Position numbers and translations under genes: made by a program. The notes beneath the pieces are model-generated. The model was given only the letters and a program-made list of their open reading frames with translations. It was not told the DNA's origin and made no database searches. A stretch of DNA of 60,784 nucleotides from Saprospiraceae bacterium (GTDB taxonomy: Bacteria > Bacteroidota > Bacteroidia > Chitinophagales > Saprospiraceae). Every line of letters starts with the position of its first letter. Position 1 is the first letter of the stretch. Positions 45,477-55,200 of the stretch are shown piece after piece. The DNA is taken from assembly GCA_016787345.1 (NCBI GenBank), contig JAEUUU010000155.1:1-60784 (forward strand), given 5' to 3'.

Positions 45477-45943
45477 TGGCCCGGCGGCGCAATCGGCGTC
45501 AGCATGGGCAGGTCCACCCAGCGCGATTCTTCACTTGAGACGGCGCCGATGCGCAGAAACCCGCCCGAAGCTTTTGCAGTTTCGAGCGCCAGGCTACGGA
45601 AACTTTTGTACAGCGCAGCGCCGAGTGCCGGGTCCAGTTTGGCCAGCAAGGGGTTGATGGCTTCTAGTTCGGCAGCCAGGGCAGCTTCGCGGGCTTCGGT
45701 TTCGGCAGGGAGGGATGCGAGTTTGGCGCTGACTTTTTTGACAAAACCGGTGGAAACGGGGGCGTAAAAATCGTTGATCAGTTTGGGTTTAGCATACGTA
45801 AAAACATCCACCAGCCGGTCGGTCCAGTCTTGTTCGTGGCGGTCAAATTCGCCGTCGGCAGCAGCCAGCAGAGCAACGACAAGGACAGGCGCTTCGGACA
45901 GTTGCGCCATTTCAGCAGGGGGTAAGGTATCGAAGTCGGACAT
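45464..45943 (-). CDS. Small protein, TerB-like alpha-helical
   Basis: A 159-residue, mostly helical acidic protein. The motif VVALLAAADGEFDRHEQDW resembles the first metal-binding helix pair of TerB/DjlA-N proteins (D-G-E-F followed by E), so a TerB-like fold is possible. The remainder is Ala/Leu-rich with no other motif. It has no signal peptide, so it is cytoplasmic. The gene converges on folP with a 13-bp overlap of the ends, so the two transcripts are antisense there. The fold assignment is tentative. Confidence 0.55.
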   Translation of the reverse strand: MSDFDTLPPAEMAQLSEAPVLVVALLAAADGEFDRHEQDWTDRLVDVFTYAKPKLINDFYAPVSTGFVKKVSAKLASLPAETEAREAALAAELEAINPLLAKLDPALGAALYKSFRSLALETAKASGGFLRIGAVSSEESRWVDLPMLTPIAPPGHQES

Positions 45944-46038
45944 GTTGAGTTGTTTGGTTCACAGTCGAATGCAAAGTTAAAGCCTGCTGCCGGGCCGGGT
46001 TAAATCTTAGCGGTTTTTAATGAATAACGGCTTTTGTT

Positions 46039-46154
46039 GGACAGGTTTTTTTGGACAGGATTTACAAGATTTACAGGATTGGATTGTTTATGCGGCTTCG
46101 CCGCATGTCTTTTATCCTGTAAATCTTGTAAATCCTGTCCCAAAAAACCTGTCC
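46039..46154. repeat. Long inverted repeat (41-bp arms) with nested hairpin
   Basis: Inner arms at 46053-46079 and 46114-46140 are perfect (27 bp, built from GATTTACAAGATTTACAGG); the arms continue to 46039 and 46154 with one bulge. A further small hairpin (TGCGGCTTCGCCGCA) lies in the loop. It can form a cruciform or a long RNA hairpin between two minus-strand genes. Confidence 0.85.
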
Positions 46155-46174
46155 CCCAAAAAACCTGTCCTAAA

Positions 46175-46228
46175 CAGCAAAGCCGCAAAGAACGCAGGGA
46201 ATCTGCGCGCTTAGCGGCTTTGTTGCTG
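46175..46228 (-). other. Hairpin after the giant adhesin gene, possible 3' end
   Basis: GCAAAGCCGC near 46177-46186 pairs with GCGGCTTTG near 46214-46222 and CGCAG/CTGCG forms an inner stem. It has no strong T-run on the minus strand, so it is a weak terminator at best. Confidence 0.4.
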
Positions 46229-46242
46229 CATCGGCTACCTGT

Positions 46243-49200
46243 TTACTGCACGATGGTCACATCGCCTTTCATCAGGATACTACGGCCATCGATGAGCACG
46301 ACTTCGGCCCACCAGACGAACACAGCCGGGTTCATGACCTGTCCGCGGAAGGTGCCGTCCCAGCCGAGTTTCGGATCGTTGGGCTGGATGTCCTTGGCCT
46401 GGAAGACCTGGTTGCCCCAGCGGTCGTAGATCTGGAGAGAACGGATGATTTCCACCGTGTTCTGCTGTGCCCAGATGAGGAACTCGTCGTTGACGCCGTC
46501 GTCGCTGTTGGGGCTGATGGCGTTGGGGGCCCAGATATTCGGTTCGGATACGCGGACGATGATTTCCGCCACATCGACGCAGCCGTCGACGTTGATGATC
46601 GTGACGGTGTATTTGGTGTCGCGGAACGGGCGGGCGATCACCTTGGTCGGCAGGTTGGTCAGCGTGAGGCTTTCCATAGGCGACCAGATGATGGTGTCGA
46701 TCTGCGACATCGGGATATTGATTGCGGCGGTGAGCGTGGCGGATTCACCGAACTGGATGGAGATTTCGGGATCGACGGTGACATTGGGCTCGACCGGCAC
46801 AGGGAAGGTGAGCACCTGGTTGTATTCGCAACCGTTGATGTCCTGCACGGCCAGGTTGTAGGTGCCGGGCGTCAGGTTGCCGAACTCGTTGGCGTTGAGG
46901 AAGGTTTCACCGCCATCGATGGAATACAGGTACGGGCCCACGCCGCCGATCACCTCGTTGAAGGTGATGGCGCCGGGTTGGCCGCCGCAGGCGGGTTTTT
47001 CGGTGGCGAGTTCGAGTGCCGCGGGGTAGTTGGTATTCTCCGTAACAAGCGTCTGGTCGGTTGCGGTGCATCCGGTTTGTGTATTGGTAACCAACAGGTT
47101 GTAGGTGCCGACGGCATTGACCAGCGGTGTGGCGGAATTGGCGCCGGCGAGGATGTTGCCGTTTTGTGTCGTCCACTGGTACACGAAGTTGATACCGGCG
47201 GAAGATCCGCTGGCGCTCAGTTCGTCTTCTTCCACGGAGCAGGTGAGTTCGAATCCGTTACCTGCCTCGGCCAGCGGCGGCTGAATATCCTGCACGACCG
47301 TGGTGGTGAGTTGGGCGGGACAGCCGTTGTCGGTGTTGACAATGTCGAGGGTGTACAGGCCCGGCTGGTTGACGGTTGGGTTGAGTGTGGAAGCGCCGGA
47401 GAGGATACCCGGTCCCGACCAGTTGTATTCAAAGACGCTGCCGCTGCTGCTGCCGGCGCCGTTGAGTTGCACGGTTTGCACGGCACAGGTCAGTTGTTCG
47501 GGGGCGGCGATCAGAACGTTGGGCGGTGTTTGGTCGGTTGCCACCAAGAGTTGATCAGTGTTGGTACAGCCGTTGTACAGGTCGGTGACCAGGAGGCTGT
47601 AGGCGCCGCCGGTACCGATGGTGGGCTGCGCCGTATTAGCACCGCTGATGATCGTGCCGCCGTTGGAAGCCGTCCAGTTGTAAGAGAGGCCATTGACGCC
47701 GCCGACGGCGATGGCGGAGAGCACGAGTTGCGGATCGGTGCAGGTCACTTCACTATCCGGGCCGGCATTGACGGCGGGTGGGGTGACGTTTTCAGCAACG
47801 ATGACAGTAGCCGTTTCGGTACAACCGTTGTCGCTGTTGGTCACCTGCAGGGTGTACGTGCCGGGTTCGGCTACGAGCGGGGAGAGGGAGGTGACGCCGT
47901 TGAGGATTTGTCCGCCGTTGGTGGCCGTCCATTGATAATTAAAATTATTACCCACGCTGCTGCCCGCGCCGCTCAGGGAGAGGGTCGTGACCTGACAGGT
48001 CAGTTCGCCGGGCGTTGCGGCTGCGGCCAGGGGGGCATTGACGTCCTGCAAGACCACGGCCGTTGCCGTGGAGGCGCAGCCGTTGACCTGGTCGGTCACC
48101 TGGAGCACATAGTTGCCGGGTTCGCCGACGAGGGGTTCGAGCCCGTTGGCGCCGCTCAGAATCTGGCCGTCGGTGGTGCTCCATTGATAAACAAACTGGG
48201 CGCCGCTGCTGCTGCCCTGTCCGCTCAGTTGCAGGCTGGCGTCGGTGCAGGTGAGTGTTTGGGGCGCGCCGGTGACGGCCAGGGGCGGTGTGATGTTTTG
48301 ATTCACCACCACGGAGCTGACGGCCTGACAACTGTTCTGGGTGTTAAACACCAGCAATTGATAGGTTCCGGGCGCACCGACGGTCGGGGCGAGGGTATTG
48401 GCGCCGGAGATGATCTGTCCGTCGGAGGTCGTCCAGGTATAGGTAAATGCAGCGCCTACGCTACTTCCCGATCCATCGAGCGGCACGGTGGTGACGGCGC
48501 AGGTCAGGGTGGGCCCGTTGCCGGCAATAGCCGTGGGCAAGCTGGCATCCTGGGTGATTACGACCTGGTCGGTTGCGGTACAGAAGTTGTCGGGGTTGGT
48601 GATGGTGAGGTTGTAAATGCCGGCGGCATTGACGACCGGGTTGAGCGAATTCTGACCGCTGACGAAGTTGCCGTTCTGGGTTGTCCAGCCGATCTGGTAA
48701 TTCGGACCGGCATTGCTGACGGTAGCGCCGAGGGTGTTGGTGGTGTTCAAGCAGGTCAACACGGCGGTTGGGCCGGCATCGACCACGGGGTAAAATACAT
48801 TTTGCGCCACGGGCACGGAAGCCGTTGAGGTGCAACCGGTGAGCAGATTGGTGACCAGCAGGTTATAGGTTCCCGGCTGGTTGACGGTGGGCGTCAGGGT
48901 ATTCTGGCCTGCCAGGATGTTGCCACCCGAAGTGGTCCACAAATACGCCAGTTGTCCGGGGCCCTGCGCGCTGGCGCTGCCGCCCAGTTGGGTCTGGATG
49001 AGCTGACAGTTGAGGGTAGGCGAGGGGCCCGCGTTGACGGAGGGCGGCGTGAGGTTTTCGGTGACGACGGTCACGTCCTGTGCGGTGCATCCATTTTGCG
49101 GGTTGCTGACCAGCAGGGTGTAGGTGCCGGGTTCGTTGATGGTGGGGGTGAGCGAGTTGGCGCCCGAGACGATATTACCGCCGTTGGAGGCCGTCCATTG

Positions 49201-52200
49201 GTACTGGAACACGGGTCCGATGCTGCTGTTGGTACCGTTGAGCTGGAGGCTGGCGACGGTGCAGGTGAGCAGGGGATCGGCGCCGGCATCGGCCTCGGGG
49301 GAATTTTGATCGAGCAGGATTTGCACGGAAGAGGAGGCCGTGCAACCGTTGGTTTGATCGGTCACGGTGAGGTTGTAAAAACCGGACTGATTGACAATCG
49401 GGCTCAACGTGGTGTTCCCCGAAACGATGTTGCCATTGCTGGTCGACCACAGGTAGCTGTATTGCTGGCCCTGCGACGAGCCGCTGCCGTTGAGGGTGAG
49501 TTGCGGGTTGAAGCAGGAAATCACGGCGGGCGTTCCGGCGTTGGCCAGGGGCGGCGTGAGGTTTTGATCGACGGTGACAGTTGAACTGGCGGTGCAGTTG
49601 TTGGTCGTGTTGAGGATATTCAGCGTGTACTGGCCGGGCTGGTTGACGGTGGGCGTGAGGGTGTTTTGTCCGCCGGTGAAGTTGCCATTGGCCGTGGTCC
49701 AGTTGAACTGAATATTGGCGCCCTGTGTGGAGGCATTGCCGTTGAGTTGAACGGAACCGACGACGCAGTTCAGTTCACCCGGAACGGTGGCCAGGGCCGT
49801 GGGCACGTTGGCGTCCTTGTTGACGGTAACGACGTCGGTGGCGGTGCAACCCGTTTGTGTATTGGTAATGAGCAGGTTGTAGGTTCCGGCGGCATCCACG
49901 ACGGGGTTGAGGGTATTGGCGCCGGAGGCGATGTTGCCGTTGGCGGTGGTCCAGCTGTATGCAAACTGGGCGCCGGTGCTGCCCGTGCCGCTCAGGGTAA
50001 CCGTCGCATTGGTGCAGGTGATGAGGCCGTTGGGCCCGGCCTCAACGCTCGGCGGGGTGGTATTTTGGTCAATGACGACATTATCGACCGCCGTGCAGCC
50101 GTTCTGGATATTGGTCACCAGCAGGTTGTAAGTACCGGGTTGGTCGACCACCGGGGAAGCGGTGTTCTGACCGGAGATGAAATTGCCACCGGCGGTTGTC
50201 CACAGGTAGGTGAATACGGGTCCGCTGCTCGAAGGGGAACCATCGAGGGTGAGGGTGGGGAAGTTGCAATTGATTTGCGCTGCCGGACCGGCTTCTGCCA
50301 GGGGCAGGGCCACGTCGTTGGGGATATTGACCGAAGAGAGTGCGGTGCAGCCGTTGGAGGTATTGGTGACCAGCAGCTCGTACAAACCGGGTGCGTTGAC
50401 GGTGGGGTTGAGGGTGTTGCCGCCGTTGACGAGGCCCGGGCCGCTCCATGCGTAATTGAAGTTGGCGCCCTGGCTGGAAGCCGAACCGTTGAGCACGAGT
50501 TGTTGCACGGCGCAGGTCAGGGTGTCCGGAGCACCGGCGCTGGCAGTGGGCAGGCTGGCGTCGGCCCCTACGGAGGTGGAGGCCGAGGCGGTACAACCGT
50601 TCAGGGTATTGGTCACGACGAGGGTGTAGGCGCCCACGGCATTGATGACGGGGTTGAGGGTATTGTTGCCCGAGAGGATGTTGCCGTTGGCGGTGGTCCA
50701 GTTGTAGGTATAACCTGCGCCTGCACTGGAACCGACACCGTTGAGGATCAGCGAATTAACGGTGCAACTCAGGATGCCGCCCGGAGCGACCGCGGCGTTG
50801 GGCGGCGCGATGTTTTGGCCGACCGTGACGGTGGCCGTCGAAGCGCAGCCGGTCTGGGTATTGAGTACGTTGAGGTCGTAGGAACCGGGCTGGTTGATGA
50901 TCGGGTTGAGGGTATTCGAACCCGAAACGATGTTGCCGTTGAGGGTGGACCAGACGTAGACGTACTGTGCGCCCTGGGAAGAGCCGCTGCCGTCGAGGTT
51001 AAGCTGGGCATTGGCGCAGGTGAGGGTGGGCGCCGGGCCGGCGTCGGCGGTGGGGAAGGTCTGGCTGGTGACCACGCTGGCCGATGCGGTGGAGGTGCAA
51101 CCGTTCTCGGTGTTGGTGATGGTCAGGGTGTAGGTGCCCGGTTGGTTAACGATGGGGTTGAGGGTCAGGTTGCCGGAAAGGATGTTGCCGTTGGTGGTCG
51201 ACCATTCGGCGAAGAAAGGCCATCCGTCGGAGGAGCCGACGCCGGAGAGTTCGACCTGCGGAAACTGGCAGGTGAGGGTGCCGGTGCTGACGGCCACGGC
51301 GGTGGGCAGGCTGAAATCTTCGGTGACGACGACCGAGCCGGTGGCGGTACAGAAGTTTTCCTGATTGGAAATGACCAGGGTGTAGGTGCCGGGTTCGTCG
51401 ACCTCCGGGGTGGGCGTGCCGTTGCCGTAGAGGATGTGACCGTTGGTGGTCGTCCAGTTGTAATTAAATTCGTTGCCCTGCGACGAACTGGAAGCGTCGA
51501 GTTGGACGGAGGGGAAATTGCAGTTGAGTTGCAGCGGCGGGGCGATGCCGAGGGAGGGTTGGGTCGTGTTTTCATCAACAAAAACCTCCACTTCATCCGT
51601 GCAGCCGTTGGAAGTATTGGTAACTACCAGGGTGTAATAACCGGCTTCGTTGACCTTGGGTTTCAGCGTCGTGGCGCCGGATACGATATTACCCGGACTG
51701 GCGGTCCACTGGTAGCTGATATTGGCGCCGGTAGTGGTGCCGACAGCATTCAATTCAACGACTGCCGTGGCACAGTTGATGATGCCCGGCGGTTGGACAA
51801 AAGCGTTTGGATAATTTTGATTGATATTAATCGTAACGGAGCTGGTTTTGGTACAACCGTTGTCGTTGTTCGTTACAGTAAGCGTATAGGTTCCCCCTGC
51901 ATCGACCACCGGGTTGAGGGTTGTTTCGCCGGAAACGATACTTGGCCCCGACCATTCGTAGCTGAATTGCGGCCCGACCGATGCCGTGGCATTGATCGTA
52001 TAAATCGGAGCGGTACAAGTCAACGTAGCGCCAGGCCCGGCATTGGCTGTTGGCGGTGTAATGTCTTGTGTGACGGTGACTTGCGCCTGATCAGTACAGC
52101 CGCTGACCGAGTTGGTAATCAGAAGGTTATACGTGCCTGGGTCGTTTACGGTCGGTGTAGGCGTATTGGCGCCGGAAACGATGACGCCGTTGGTGGTCGT

Positions 52201-55200
52201 CCACTGGAATACGTCGTTCGGTCCCTGGGTAGAGCCGGTGGCATCCAGATCAATTTCCGGGTTGTAGCAATTGAGTATGCCCGGGGTGGCGACGACCGCG
52301 TCGGGTGTGTCGAAGTTTTCATCGACGGTGACAAAGTCTTCACTGGTGCAACCGTTGGTGGTATTGGTCACCACCAAATAATATACGCCGGGTTGGTTGA
52401 CGGTGGGGCTCAGGGTATTCTGGCCGCTGACAAAGTTGCCGGGGTTGGCCGTCCAGGTAAAGGTAAAATTGGCGCCTGTGGATGCCTGTGCCTGCAGTTG
52501 CACGGTCGGGTGCAGGCAATTGAGCAGTTGTTCGGGGCCAGCGCTGACGTTGGGATAGTTTTGGTTGGAGTTGACGTTGACCGTGACTTGTTTGGTGCAA
52601 CCATTCGCGTTGTTGGTCACTGTGAGGGTGTAGGAACCGGGGGCGTCGACTACCGGGTTCAAGGTGGTTTCACCCGAAACGATGCCCGGGCCCGACCATT
52701 CGTACGTAAAATCGGGGCCTTGCGAAGAGCCGTTGCCGTTGAGTGTAATCTCCGGGTTTTGGCAGGTCAGCGTCTGGGGCGTAGCGACGGCCGCGACCGG
52801 TTGGGTCAGGTTGGCCGCGACGGTGACAAATGCGGTGGCGGTGCAATTGTTGTCCGGGTCGGTGACGACGACCGTATAGGTACCCGCGGCGCTTACATCG
52901 GGGCTTGACGTGTTGCCACCGCCGCTGATGACGCCGCCGTTGGTGGCCGTCCACTGGTAGTTCAGGTTGCCGTTTTGCGACCAGCCGTTAGCCTCCAGCG
53001 TGATCACCGGATTGTAACAGTTGACGATATCCGGCGGATTGATGTTGACCGTGGGCGGAACGTTGTTGCCCGTGACGGTCACGCTGGCTTCATTGGTGCA
53101 TCCGGTGACGTTGTTCGTCACTACAATGGTATAAGTACCGGCGAGGTTGACCTGCGGGGTAAGGGTGTTTTGTCCGGAGACAAAGTTGCCGTCGGTGGTG
53201 CTCCATTCAAAAGAAAAGTTGGAACCCGTGCTCGAACCTACGCCGCTGATGCTGACAGTCGGATTGGTGCAGCTAATGGGGACATTGCCGTTGGCGACAG
53301 CGTTGGGCAGGTTGGCATTCTGTGTGACGTTGACGGTCACGGTTTTTGTACAGCCATTGTCGTTATTGGTGACGGTAAGGGTATACGAGCCAGGGGCGTC
53401 AATGACCGGATTCAGGGTCGTTTCACCCGAAACGATGCCCGGACCGGACCATTCATAACTAAAATCAGGTCCGGAAGAAGAACCGTTGCCGTTGAGTGTG
53501 ATTTCCGGAAACTGGCAGGTAAGCACGGCCGGCGGCGCTGCTACGGCCACGGGTTGTACGAGATCCGCTGTAACGGAGATTGTCGCGGTGGCGGTGCAGC
53601 TGTTGACCGGATCGGTAACCGTGACGGTATAGGTGCCGCCAGCGCTGACTGAAGGCGACGAGGAGTTGCCGCCTCCGCTGATCACGCCTCCGCCGGAAGC
53701 CGACCAGTTGTAGTTGACGTTGCCGCTGGAAGAGTTGGCGTCGGCATTCAGATCGATGGTCGGGGTGAAACAGTTGACCTCTCCCGGCGGGTCGATATTG
53801 ACCGTGGGGGGCGTATTGTTGCCTTCGACCGTCACGCTGGCTTCGGCCGTGCAACCGTTGTTGGTATTGGTGACCAGAATGGTGTAGGTGCCGGCCAGAT
53901 TGACCTGCGGGTTGATGGTATTGGCGCCGCTGACAATGTTGCCGTCGGTGGTTGTCCATTGATAAGTAATGGCGCCGCCGGTGCTGGAACCGTTGCCGTT
54001 GATGGAAACAGTCGGGTTCGTGCAGCTGATATTGACGGGCGAGTTGGCCGCGGCGTTGGGCGGATTGGCGTTTTGTGTGACGTTGACGGTTACGGTTTTG
54101 GTGCAGCCGTTGTCGTTGTTGGTGACGGTGAGGGTATAGGAGCCGGGGGCGTCGATGACCGGATTCAGGGTCGTTTCACCCGATACGATACCCGGTCCGG
54201 ACCATTCGTAACTGAAATCCGGTCCGGTGGAAGAACCGGTACCATCAAGGGTAATTTCGGGCAGTGAGCAGGTCAGTACGACCGGCGGCGCGGCCACGGC
54301 CACGGGTTGTACCAGATCGGCTGTGACGGAGATGGTCGCAGTGGCGGTACAACTGTTGGCCGGGTCGGTTACGGTCACCGTGTAGTTGCCGCCCGCGCTG
54401 ATCGTCGGAGAAGATGTATTGCCGCCACCGCTGATCACGCCACCGCCGGAAGCTGACCAGTTGTAGTTGACGTTGCCGCTGGCGGAGTTGGCATCGGCGT
54501 TCAGGTCGATGGTGGGGGTGAAGCAGTTGACTTCACCCGGCGGGTTGATGGTGACGGTGGGAGGCGTATTGTTGCCGCTCACCGTTACGCTGGCTTCGGC
54601 TGTACAGCCGTTGTTGGTATTGGTGACCAGAATGGTATACGTGCCGGCCAGATTGACCTGCGGATTGATCGTGTTGCCGCCGCTGACGATGTTGCCGTCG
54701 GTCGTCGTCCATTGATAAGTAATGCCTGCGCCGGTGCTGGAGCCGTTACCATTGATGGAAACGGTCGGGTTGGTGCAGCTGATATTGACGGGCGAGTTGG
54801 CCGCGGCGTTGGGCGGATTGTTGTTTTGCGGGACGGTGACACTGACGGTTTTTGTACAACCGTTTTCATTGTTGGTCACAGTCAAAGTGTACGTACCACC
54901 CTGATCTACAATGGGTTCGAGGGTTGTTTCCCCGGATACGATGCCGGGCCCCGACCATTCGTAGGTAAATTGCGGGCCCGTTGAAGAGCCATTTCCATTA
55001 ATGGTAATTTCCGGTGTTGTACAAGTCACCTGACCGGTAAAAGTCGCTACAGCGGTAGGCTGGGTTGTATTTTGGGTAATGACGGCTGTTGCCGTGCTCG
55101 TGCAATTTTGGCTGTCTGTTACAGTAAGAATATAGGTGCCTCCGCTGGTGAAGGTTGGTTCGGGTTGGTTGGAGTTATTGCTCCATAAATAAGTGTACCC

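Noticed and set aside
46978-48828. 616-residue open frame opposite the adhesin
   Set aside because: Shadow of the repeats; no start context and no domain.
49666-52908. 1080-residue open frame on the plus strand through the adhesin repeat array
   Set aside because: It is the reverse shadow of the repetitive coding frame; it has no signal peptide and no family motif, and its repeat pattern follows the minus-strand protein.
46999-55032. CRISPR array
   Set aside because: Repeat units of about 251 bp are in frame, coding and diverged, with no short conserved repeat plus unique spacers.
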